A stretch of DNA of 64,000 nucleotides. Origin: Barnesiella propionica. Lineage in GTDB: Bacteria; Bacteroidota; Bacteroidia; Bacteroidales; Barnesiellaceae. Below the pieces are notes generated by a model. The model saw only the letters and a program-made list of their open reading frames with translations, did not search any database and was not told the origin of the DNA. This document shows, piece after piece, positions 45,622 to 53,949 of the stretch. The DNA lies in NCBI RefSeq assembly GCF_025567045.1, contig NZ_JAOQJK010000010.1:62001-126000 (forward strand), given 5' to 3'. How positions within the stretch are numbered: position 1 is the stretch's first letter; every line of letters starts with the position of its first letter. The position numbers were made by a program, and so were the translations under genes.

Positions 45622-46962
45622 TCACTCAAAAAGCTGGAAGGAAGAGTCTTTATTTAATCCCACATACTCTTTATCTTTCTCAAAGAAAAATTCTTTTTCT
45701 CCGAACGCCGGTTTAAGTTGGTTGAACCAAGTCGCTTTAGGATCATATTCTGCAAAAAACGGAATATCTACCCAGCGGGGATTACGCCCTTGCAGGAATC
45801 TCAAAACGAAAACTTTTTCTCCCTTTATTTCGGTAACCCCCAACAACTGTATTTTTCCCGGAGTATCGCTCATACTGGGTCCGCGCACTGTACGACAAAC
45901 ACCGCTCACCGAGCTATAAGCTTTTCTGAAAATATTCCAGCATCGTTCAAGCGGAATTTCAAAAAAATGCTTGGCTCCGGTATCACGGGCTACAAAAGCA
46001 TAGTACGGAATACATCCCAGATCTACCTGTTTTCTCCACATCTGCGCCCATGTCTCCCAAGAATCATTGATGTAACGAAGCATAGGAGATTGTGTTCTTA
46101 TCTGCGCTCCGGTATTGCGAATACGACGAATAGCAGATTTAACGGCATCGGTAGATAATTCTACAGGATGATTAAAATGAGCTTGTATAGCCAGATTCTT
46201 ACCTGATGCAACGATCTTCTCGAACAGGCGCAAAATATCGTCCGCGTCAGGATCGGTCAAATAGCGATAAGGCCAGTACGCCAACGATTTTGTTCCTATA
46301 CGGACAGTACGCACGTGTTCGAATTCCGGTGAAAGCAAAGGAACAAGATAAGCTTCTAATATAGAAGCCGACATTGTCATAGGATCTCCGCCCGTAAATA
46401 AAATATCTGTCACATGCCTGTGTATTCTCAAATAATTCAACAACTTTTCCGTTTCGTTCATCGCGAATTTATAACCGCTCATTCCCGAGAACTGAGGCCA
46501 TCGAAAACAAAAAGTACAAAAAGCATGACATGTCTGTCCCTGGCTGGGGAAAAAAAGTACGGTCTCCCGGTATTTATGTTGCATTCCTTTCAGCTTTATA
46601 TCGCCTAGCATAGGAACATTATGCTCTTGTCCCGCCGGATTGGGATTCAGACAAAGACGAATCGCATTTATCTCTTCTTTCAGTTTCCCGGACGGCTCTC
46701 CCGCTTCCATTAATTTCAACACGCGGTTATAATAAGTTTTTTCCAGCATTGCTTTACGGGGAAAATTCAGCGTAAATATCGGATCATCCGGAACATTATC
46801 CCAATTTATCAACTCGTCCACCACATAATTATTTGTTTTGAACGGTAAAACTCTCCCTACTACTTCGATAGCTTCGATACTTTCCTGCGACAATCCGGCA
46901 ATTTGGGGGATCTCCCGGTAATTGTGCAACGTAAATGAATGTAACGTTTTGTGTTTATTCAT
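45622..46962 (-). CDS. KamA-family radical SAM protein (lysine 2,3-aminomutase-like)
   Basis: The 446-residue protein has the radical-SAM cluster motif CHAFCTFCFRWPQF (C-x3-C-x2-C) near residue 145, and ILFTGGDPMTMSASILEAYL for SAM binding. Mutase-type strands VRIGTKSLAYWPYRY and ALQAHFNHP-like sequences follow. A lysine in SDTPGKIQLLG is placed where KamA enzymes hold PLP. No lysine-fermentation partner genes are nearby, so the substrate is open. The gene is monocistronic. Confidence 0.8.
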   Translation of the reverse strand: MNKHKTLHSFTLHNYREIPQIAGLSQESIEAIEVVGRVLPFKTNNYVVDELINWDNVPDDPIFTLNFPRKAMLEKTYYNRVLKLMEAGEPSGKLKEEINAIRLCLNPNPAGQEHNVPMLGDIKLKGMQHKYRETVLFFPSQGQTCHAFCTFCFRWPQFSGMSGYKFAMNETEKLLNYLRIHRHVTDILFTGGDPMTMSASILEAYLVPLLSPEFEHVRTVRIGTKSLAYWPYRYLTDPDADDILRLFEKIVASGKNLAIQAHFNHPVELSTDAVKSAIRRIRNTGAQIRTQSPMLRYINDSWETWAQMWRKQVDLGCIPYYAFVARDTGAKHFFEIPLERCWNIFRKAYSSVSGVCRTVRGPSMSDTPGKIQLLGVTEIKGEKVFVLRFLQGRNPRWVDIPFFAEYDPKATWFNQLKPAFGEKEFFFEKDKEYVGLNKDSSFQLFE

Positions 46963-47491
46963 CTTAATCTCAGTTTTGGTTAACGGCCCGGGATGAAAAA
47001 TCCATACAAAGCCTGAAAATGTTCATTCTCTCTTACACGAACGTTATCCGTGATCCTATTTATGAAAGGCCTTTTTTAAAAGACTGATATTCGTTTTATC
47101 AAACAATAATTCAATCCTATAAGAATTAACTCTTCCTGTATATTTCATTTACGATTTCTCTATAATTTATCCTATACAGAGCTAACAACTTATATAAACT
47201 TCAACGGATTATTTTCCGGACAAATCGTGTTTTTATATTCCGGAAAAAAGAATCTTATAAAAAAATGGATCACCATTTCAGCAATCATTACATCCGTCCT
47301 CTCCGACCGATAGTAATAATAAAATCCTTTATTTACCCACCTGTATCTCCCAAATTGGCATCCGAGAGAGAAGTCATACTACAAATATAAGAAAAAATCC
47401 GCAATTAAAAAAACCGTCTTATCTTCCCTCTTATACAATTTATTTATTTGCTTTTGTCTTGTGATTTGTTCTTCAAATGTAGTTTAAACAA
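46963..47491. other. 530-bp AT-rich intergenic region, no gene supported
   Basis: Only a hairpin is visible, with 9-nt arms TTTTCCGGA (47212-47220) and TCCGGAAAA (47239-47247) around an 18-nt loop. No open frame of quality occurs on either strand. The kamA promoter should lie near its left end. Confidence 0.5.
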
Positions 47492-47523
47492 CAAAAGGCC
47501 ACCTGAATCAGGAAGCCTTTTAT
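47492..47523 (-). terminator. Terminator of the LPP20/BACON/transglutaminase operon
   Basis: AAAAGGC-ACCTGA pairs with TCAGG-AGCCTTTT (one bulged pair). On the minus strand a T-rich tail follows. Confidence 0.75.
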
Positions 47524-47555
47524 TATCATTACAGCTATATTTCAAAGAAATCGTA

Positions 47556-49025
47556 TTAATCTATGAATATCACCTTTGCCGCAACCGATTTATAACAAGG
47601 CATGGCTTGTCCTATCGGAGCACCTATATAAGTAGGATCACATACAATATATCTTTTACCCGCCACCATAACCGAATCACCTTCTACCGAATCCGAAAAC
47701 AAGACTGCAGTTGCCAAATGATTTGGATAATACAAATATACAACATCCATTTTCAACAATTCTTTTACAAGACTGGCAAATAAAATAGAACGGTCTTCAC
47801 AATCATTAAACGGATAATAGAAATTTTCATCCACAAAGAAGGGTTTCTCATAACCGAATTGATCATGATCAGTTTTATATGAGAAACCATACTGTACGTA
47901 ATTTATTAATAAGCCGACAGCTTCCAACTGCGATTTTCCTGTAAGTAGCCGCTGAAAAAAAGGTAATACTTGCTTCTTAAATTCCGGGCTTAAAGCTGCC
48001 TGTCCATAAAGATTCCATTCACATTGTGGATAATCTTTATAAAACCGGATTACAGCCGGATTAACCGATATACGAAACGGAGCGACTTCTTTCCAAGAAG
48101 AAGATACATAGGTATACCGATCTGCTATATCTGTATCAAAATTCGGATATTTATTCATAAGCATCCTTACAGGTATACACTTTACTGAAAAATCGTCCGG
48201 ATAGGTCTGGATACATTGTCCTTGTTTTATGGGATGTGTAGGATAATACTTTTTCCCGTTTATTATGTAATAATTCAATTGAAATAATTGATCGCTTGAA
48301 TGAATCAGCATCTGTAAACTTTGTCCCATGCGGCATAACCGGACATCATAACCAGACTGCACTAACAAATAAGTGCTGACCACAGCTTGAAAATCTGATA
48401 ACCCTGGAAACAAATGGGCCGATACAGTTTCTACTAGTTTCACATATCCCCAATCACACAAATTCAATTCACTCTTCAACCTTACACAATCATCAATCAA
48501 AGTCGCATATTTATCTTTAGACAACTGTTTCCAGCATTTGCTCACAGATTCTTCAGTCAAGTTTTCTAACCCAATATTTTCATCGGGAATATAATGCATA
48601 TAGCAAGCTGTGCCATAGAACAGAAAACGATACAGATTTTTCTTTTCTCCCGGACTTATCGGAGGAGCAATACTCAAGGGTACGTCTTGAATAACAGAAG
48701 GTGGTGAAATTACCTGAGATACCGGAAGTTTTGAAGGCACATGTAAATCCTGTTCATCATAAATAACAGGAGCAACGGGTTTACTCCTGTTTTTCAACGT
48801 CTTAGCAGAAAACGACATATAATCTTTCCACGATGTTGCCAAATAAACAGCAAACTCTTCATTCCTTACCTTACGATAATTTTCAAACTCCGTTTGTTTT
48901 CTATTTTTATATTCGTTAAACTCTGCCTTAACTTTATTTCTATACTCCTGGAATTCAGTCGAAAAAGTCTGCGTAAAAGCAATTCCACTGCAAAAAACAA
49001 ATAGAAAAAGGAACAATCGTTTCAT
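47556..49025 (-). CDS. Exported transglutaminase-like protein with 11-residue N-terminal repeats
   Basis: The 489-residue protein has a signal peptide (to about FTQT). A run of 11-residue units follows at about 24-67: FQEYRNKVKAE, FNEYKNRKQTE, FENYRKVRNEE and FAVYLATSWKD, a hendecad coiled coil. After a Pro/Ser linker, the C-terminal domain carries the papain-like triad: Cys in FNDCEDRSILF (about 409), His in YPNHLATAV (about 436) and Asp in IVCDPTYIGAP (about 463). This is the transglutaminase/cysteine peptidase core. It is last in a four-gene operon and probably acts on periplasmic or surface proteins or peptidoglycan; the substrate is unknown. Confidence 0.7.
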   Translation of the reverse strand: MKRLFLFLFVFCSGIAFTQTFSTEFQEYRNKVKAEFNEYKNRKQTEFENYRKVRNEEFAVYLATSWKDYMSFSAKTLKNRSKPVAPVIYDEQDLHVPSKLPVSQVISPPSVIQDVPLSIAPPISPGEKKNLYRFLFYGTACYMHYIPDENIGLENLTEESVSKCWKQLSKDKYATLIDDCVRLKSELNLCDWGYVKLVETVSAHLFPGLSDFQAVVSTYLLVQSGYDVRLCRMGQSLQMLIHSSDQLFQLNYYIINGKKYYPTHPIKQGQCIQTYPDDFSVKCIPVRMLMNKYPNFDTDIADRYTYVSSSWKEVAPFRISVNPAVIRFYKDYPQCEWNLYGQAALSPEFKKQVLPFFQRLLTGKSQLEAVGLLINYVQYGFSYKTDHDQFGYEKPFFVDENFYYPFNDCEDRSILFASLVKELLKMDVVYLYYPNHLATAVLFSDSVEGDSVMVAGKRYIVCDPTYIGAPIGQAMPCYKSVAAKVIFID

Positions 49026-49044
49026 ATAAAGTCCTTATTTTGTC

Positions 49045-50952
49045 TTATTGCTTCGCATTATAAATATTCTTGATTTCATTAGCAGACAAACGACGATTGT
49101 CATATACTCGTAAATTATCGATAGACATATTAGTAGCATTCAGCGTAGTAGTACTGTTCAATTTTACGCTTCCCCCCATCACAAATTTAATTCCCGTGCC
49201 ATAAGACGACTGGCTTCCTCCATTCTCACTAAAGTGATTAGCCTCCTCAGTTACTACATCAACAGCCTGTCCGTCCACATACAAGATCGTAGTAACCGTA
49301 GAGTAAGTAGTCAACTCATAATCCGATACTAATGCTATATGATGCCATTGGTTATCCATTAAAGCAGGATGTGTAAAAGTACCACTATTACTATACTGGT
49401 ACACATTATTGTAGCGTGACACAACAAACTTCAATGAACCGCCGCTCATACTCAAAGTAAACATGGGAGTGTTCTGAATAGAAGAAACCATATAAAAAAT
49501 ATTTCCGTCACTGAATCCTTTTCCCCAAAAACTGACAGTCATGTTTCGAGAATCAATAATAGGTTTAGGCACAACAAAAGAGCTCCCATCCGTTCGGCTA
49601 AATTTCACAGCTTTTGAATCGGCAGTAACTCCAGTCACAAAAGAAGGAGAATTGGAGCCGAATCCATGTATCCCATTTTCTGTAGCATCATTATAATTAT
49701 CATCAAACTTATAATAAGTATAAAGCCCTTCCGATACTACCACATCGGCAACTTCATTACCTTTAGCCCCTACTACATTAATCGTTTCCCAGTGTTCTCC
49801 ATCCGAAATCCGTATCCCGGTATTTAGGGTCTGTGGCATTGCCGTCCGGTTCAATGTTACATTAACCTGCGTATATCCTTGTGCAGGCACACGACCAGAA
49901 ACAGGAGATACAGATAAACATGACTCATCTAAAGACGCTATCGTCCAATTCAATTCTTTATTACCTGTATTAGCAATATTAAACGATAACTCTTTCTTAT
50001 TTTCCCCAAAATCTAATAATAACGGAGATACAGACATGACAGCTTTAGCCCTGATGGCTTTCACCGTCACAGCCTCTTGTTTAATTCCATCCGATATGAC
50101 AAAGTTAGTATTCACTTCATCGGGTATCATCTCCCGGTTCAATTTCACCTGCAAGATTTTATTTCCGCCCGGAACTATCGTACCTTGTTTTTCTGGAACC
50201 GATATATAAGAAACCGACAAATCTGTTAAAGTCCAATTCAAATCGGCAGTTCCTCTGTTCGTTATAGTTAAAGGCAGTTCCAATGCAACATCCGAAAAAT
50301 TCAATGTCAAAGGAGAAACATACATATCAGACTTTGCATTTTCAGGAGCACAAGACACGGAAATCGGATATGAGTTACCGAATGCGTATAGTTTTACAAT
50401 TACACTTTCCACTTTCCCCAATTTCTCACGATCCACTTTGAATACAACACTCTGTGTCTTTTTGGAAGCTATACGTCCGGAGATTTGATCGGCTTCCAAC
50501 CACGAAACACCACCCAAATCTAACGTCCATTCGGTTTCAGTATTTCCATTATTAGTAATAGTTATAGACAATTGAGTTTGTGTTATTCCGAAATTTAATG
50601 AAGTAGGAGTTATTTTTATATTGGCATCGTTCTTTTCCGGAACTAATTGCATATCACATTTAGCCTCTTCTCCTGCAATAACAGTCACATAGCGAGTATC
50701 CGACACATAACCATCCTTCACAAACTGCAAACTATAAGTTTTCGGTTCCAGAGCGGCAAAGAGAAACTGTCCATTACTTCCTGTTGTCGTACTCTTTCCA
50801 TTAGAAACAATACTAACAGTTACACCCGATAAAAGAGTCGTTCCACTTCCCGACTCCGTAACAACACCCATAATATCCCCGGTCATTACCTCTGGTTCTT
50901 TTGTACATGAAACTGCTAAAAATAATACCAGCAAATAAAATATACGCTTCAT
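49045..50952 (-). CDS. Lipoprotein with carboxypeptidase-regulatory-like, BACON and LamG-like domains
   Basis: The 635-residue protein has a lipobox (LFLAVSC). In order: a carboxypeptidase-regulatory-like fold (GDIMGVVTESGSG ... YSLQFVKDGYVS, about 24-105), three BACON-type repeats (beginning PTSLNFG, PLTLNFS and PLLLDFG, about 115-395), and a LamG/concanavalin-like domain (YYKFDDNYNDATENG ... NQWHHIALVSDYE, about 405-635). This is a surface adhesion or glycan-binding architecture. It lies between the DUF5683 and transglutaminase-like genes with 19-nt gaps. Confidence 0.82.
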   Translation of the reverse strand: MKRIFYLLVLFLAVSCTKEPEVMTGDIMGVVTESGSGTTLLSGVTVSIVSNGKSTTTGSNGQFLFAALEPKTYSLQFVKDGYVSDTRYVTVIAGEEAKCDMQLVPEKNDANIKITPTSLNFGITQTQLSITITNNGNTETEWTLDLGGVSWLEADQISGRIASKKTQSVVFKVDREKLGKVESVIVKLYAFGNSYPISVSCAPENAKSDMYVSPLTLNFSDVALELPLTITNRGTADLNWTLTDLSVSYISVPEKQGTIVPGGNKILQVKLNREMIPDEVNTNFVISDGIKQEAVTVKAIRAKAVMSVSPLLLDFGENKKELSFNIANTGNKELNWTIASLDESCLSVSPVSGRVPAQGYTQVNVTLNRTAMPQTLNTGIRISDGEHWETINVVGAKGNEVADVVVSEGLYTYYKFDDNYNDATENGIHGFGSNSPSFVTGVTADSKAVKFSRTDGSSFVVPKPIIDSRNMTVSFWGKGFSDGNIFYMVSSIQNTPMFTLSMSGGSLKFVVSRYNNVYQYSNSGTFTHPALMDNQWHHIALVSDYELTTYSTVTTILYVDGQAVDVVTEEANHFSENGGSQSSYGTGIKFVMGGSVKLNSTTTLNATNMSIDNLRVYDNRRLSANEIKNIYNAKQ

Positions 50953-50971
50953 TTTTTATCGATTAATTATA

Positions 50972-51847
50972 TTAAAAATTCATCACCAATGACATTCCCA
51001 CGCCATCGATACTCCAAGCAGGAATAAATGACACGTGAACACGTTGATTTTGTTCCACTATAACACGCCTACGCCCAGGAGCCACCGCTGCATCTATCAG
51101 GTTATAGACATACAAGGCTGCTGCTGCACCAATGAATCCATTGCGTACATTCTCCCAGTTTCCAGCCTTATCACTATAAAATTCCTTGAATTTAGGCTTT
51201 TCCCGCATTTTCTTTATATATGTAGAACGCTGATTTTCGGCCACAACAATCATACCTGCACAAGCAGCTGTTCCCCCCAGTATCAAACCTCCTTTCAGCT
51301 TACTTCCTTTATATAGTTGTCCCACACCCGGAATTAATGAATAAAAGAAACCTTTTGCTCCGTAAGAAGTAGTTAAACGGATTTCATCTTCATAACTTCC
51401 GCCTGCACACTTATTATCAGTAACAGTATAAAGAACATAACACGTATAGCCACGACTATCCCGTTCCCAGTATTCATCCACGATCCGAGTTGTCATAACA
51501 AGTTCTTTGCCCTTTTCAACACACTCCATTTGATAGGATTGATAAGTTTTCTGCTCACGTTCACCTCCTTGACGGATAGACTGACTGTTCACTTTCATAG
51601 AGCTATTCACTTTTATACCCCGCTCATGTTCCAGTTTAGTCGAAAGATTCACAAAAGAACGCTGACGAGCTTCTTCTAACGTATTTCCTATCCCAGACGC
51701 ATCTAAAAAAATATACGAAGCGGACTTAGCGACTGGTAATGATGAGGTAAGCCAACGCGGACGCAAACGATCGGACTTTTGTTGTGCATTCAAGCTCCCC
51801 AAACCTGACATACACAGCAAAAAGAATAGAATTAACAGTTTTCTCAT
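50972..51847 (-). CDS. LPP20-like/DUF5683 fusion envelope protein
   Basis: The 291-residue protein has a signal peptide ending LNAQ. Its N-terminal half, PRWLTSSLPVAKSASYIFLD and ASGIGNTLEEARQRSF, resembles the LPP20 fold. The C-terminal half, FFYSLIPGVGQLYKGSKLKG followed by GLILGGTAACAGMIVVAEN, is DUF5683-like with hydrophobic segments. The stop of the preceding LPP20 gene is 2 nt upstream. The pair may form one envelope complex; the function is unknown. Confidence 0.7.
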   Translation of the reverse strand: MRKLLILFFLLCMSGLGSLNAQQKSDRLRPRWLTSSLPVAKSASYIFLDASGIGNTLEEARQRSFVNLSTKLEHERGIKVNSSMKVNSQSIRQGGEREQKTYQSYQMECVEKGKELVMTTRIVDEYWERDSRGYTCYVLYTVTDNKCAGGSYEDEIRLTTSYGAKGFFYSLIPGVGQLYKGSKLKGGLILGGTAACAGMIVVAENQRSTYIKKMREKPKFKEFYSDKAGNWENVRNGFIGAAAALYVYNLIDAAVAPGRRRVIVEQNQRVHVSFIPAWSIDGVGMSLVMNF

Positions 51848-51849
51848 AC

Positions 51850-52485
51850 CTATTTCTTTGCGGACTTCATAACTCGATATTTTTCCAATTCTTCTTTGTA
51901 AGAGTCACGAAACTTTTGAGCTTCAAATTCTACCCCCAATTTTTCATCATCCGAAAGTACAGCAGCACCTGCCATTTTTTCTACTGCAGGATTATCTATA
52001 GCAACGCATACAGAGCATTCATAAGTACCATCAGATAATGCATAACGATTGGAACAGATAATACGGCTTCCTTCCACCAACATTTCAGCCATACCACCTA
52101 TATCTTGCCTTGTATCCGAGGAACTGGAACTTACACCATTCTTCTTCGTTTTAGCCCTATATCCTTTCATCACATTCAATACCAACTGTTCAACATCCGA
52201 AACAACTTGTGCTTTCGCATATAACACTGCCTGCTGGCGAGCAAAATCACGATCTTCATCAATAGCACTGGCATAAGCACGCAATTCTCCACTCGGAGCT
52301 TCTAAAGACAATTTCTCACATTCATCAATCATCTCTTTTACCTTAGTTACCCTTTTAGACCCGGTATTACCTTCTCCCGTATATTCAGGATAAGATGCCA
52401 CAGCCACTTTTTTCGAGCCTCCACATGAAGGGAATAATACTGATACAGAAAAAATTAACAATAGAAAACAGATGTTTTTTTTCAT
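51850..52485 (-). CDS. LPP20-family lipoprotein
   Basis: The 211-residue protein has a signal peptide with lipobox (VLFPSC). An LPP20-type domain contains GELRAYASAIDEDRDFARQQ, AVLYAKAQVVSDVEQLVL and ICSNRYALSDGTYECSVCVA. A charged helical tail follows. LPP20 proteins are outer-membrane lipoproteins without settled function. It is first in the four-gene operon. Confidence 0.75.
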   Translation of the reverse strand: MKKNICFLLLIFSVSVLFPSCGGSKKVAVASYPEYTGEGNTGSKRVTKVKEMIDECEKLSLEAPSGELRAYASAIDEDRDFARQQAVLYAKAQVVSDVEQLVLNVMKGYRAKTKKNGVSSSSSDTRQDIGGMAEMLVEGSRIICSNRYALSDGTYECSVCVAIDNPAVEKMAGAAVLSDDEKLGVEFEAQKFRDSYKEELEKYRVMKSAKK

Positions 52486-52929
52486 ACGTAAATTAGATTA
52501 TGCTCTCTTTCAAAGAAAGCCGATTAAACTATAATTAAATTATCTCTAAATATGAGTCCAGACAAAATAAAAGAAAACACTTACAAGGGATGCAAATGTA
52601 ATTAATCATCATCTCACGGTATTCAGCATCGGTGCTCCACTCAAAGTTCTTTATATTTATAAGCAATTCTCAACATATACTGCATTAATTGCTTCCCATT
52701 AAGACAACCCTATACACATGTAATTTCGCCCTTTTAGACAAAACTTATTCCATAGATATTTCATAATGGTTTTAGAAATTGAAAAACAAAAAATGCTCTA
52801 TTTTTTCCTATCAATAACTATCTTGTTTATTTTTTACAAAGATAAGCACAGATTAACACTCATTATATCCACTATTCTTACTACATTTACCCAATAAAAG
52901 AAGAGTAACTCTCCTAATTTTGAAAACTT
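52486..52929. other. 440-bp divergent intergenic region
   Basis: It separates the LPP20 operon (minus) from an XRE regulator gene (plus). Promoter boxes for both directions are visible: minus at 52593-52600 and 52837-52844, plus TAATTTTG at 52915-52922. The latter is only 7 nt before the start codon and would give a near-leaderless message. No gene is seen. Confidence 0.5.
52593..52600 (-). promoter_or_regulatory. -7 promoter box of the LPP20 operon
   Basis: TACATTTG on the minus strand matches TAnnTTTG, about 108 nt before the first gene. A second minus-strand match TATCTTTG lies at 52837-52844. Confidence 0.4.
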
Positions 52930-53334
52930 ATGGAAACTGATTTAAAAAAGATTATCGGACAACGGCTACAACTGCTTCGGCAAGAAAAAAACTTAACTCA
53001 GGAACAAATGGGAGAAAAGTTAAATCTCTCGACAAGCGCCTATTGCAAAATAGAATACGGGGAAACAGATTTAACTCTAACAAGACTAAATAAAATTGCA
53101 GAAGTACTAAACATGTCTGCTTTAGAGTTATTTAAAAGAATTGACGGAAGCGCTTATTTTAATAATGCCGGGACAATCGGAACCAATATAGGAATAGCCA
53201 AAGACAGCAGCACGATCAAGATAGAAGCTTCCGACGAATTGCGGGATCTTATTAAGGCAAACAGTAAAATAATTGATTTACTAAGTAAACGTATCGATAT
53301 ATTAGAAAAGCAGCTGCATATACAAGTATTGTAA
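52930..53334 (+). CDS. XRE-family transcriptional regulator
   Basis: The 134-residue protein has an N-terminal XRE helix-turn-helix (RLQLLRQEKNLTQEQMGEKL, STSAYCKIEYGETDLTLTRL). A Gly/Asn-rich linker (NNAGTIGTNIGIA) and a C-terminal helix with leucine-zipper character (LRDLIKANSKIIDLLSKRID) follow, probably for oligomerisation. It stands alone and diverges from the LPP20 operon, which it might control. Confidence 0.85.
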   Translation: METDLKKIIGQRLQLLRQEKNLTQEQMGEKLNLSTSAYCKIEYGETDLTLTRLNKIAEVLNMSALELFKRIDGSAYFNNAGTIGTNIGIAKDSSTIKIEASDELRDLIKANSKIIDLLSKRIDILEKQLHIQVL

Positions 53335-53817
53335 GGGTTATATCTATACTAAGCAAAATATTTCCATATATAAAGATGTGCATATTCATCTTATTATATG
53401 GAAATGCAAAGATTACCTGAAAACACAAATAAGACTATCTAATAATAAAAGTTATTTAGTCTCATTTTTTTACATATAACGAAAGATTAATTCCATCCTT
53501 AAGTTTTATTATCCAACTATACATAAACCGTTATTTAATAAATAGCGGTTATTCGTTCGGTACTTAGTTACCGATTTTAATAAATTACTCACAAAAAATA
53601 TACCTTGCTATATATCGCTATTTTTCTCCGACCAATCCTGTTTATACAAGACAATTAATATCTAAACGAAACCGGATGATTTTAATTAATTATCTCAAGC
53701 GAGAGAGAAACAGCCCCCCAATTATTTTGGCACTTTATTTTTAATACAAATGTTATCATAACCATTCAACCGGTTTATATTAAATGCCATCAAGCAGAAA
53801 TACAAAATACTTATTAT
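53335..53817. other. 480-bp AT-rich intergenic region, no gene seen
   Basis: No supported open frame or structured element was found between the XRE gene and the terminators near 53.82 kb. Confidence 0.5.
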
Positions 53818-53862
53818 ATAAAGTAAAGTTTTCTTTCCGAGTAAAAGAAAACTTTACTTTAT
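53818..53862. terminator. Perfect 18-bp hairpin
   Basis: Arms 53818-53835 and 53845-53862 (core AAAGTAAAGTTTTC) surround a 9-nt loop. It stands second in a tandem pair downstream of secA and could also end plus-strand transcripts. Confidence 0.7.
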
Positions 53863-53864
53863 CA

Positions 53865-53894
53865 AAACGAGCCTGTCTAATAGTTTAGACAGGC
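53865..53894 (-). terminator. secA terminator
   Basis: GCCTGTCTAA and TTAGACAGGC arms surround a 4-nt loop. On the minus strand CGTTTTGAT follows. Confidence 0.8.
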
Positions 53895-53949
53895 CCATTA
53901 TTAGGATATATTTTGTCCCTATGCTTATATGGAACTATTAATCAAAATA

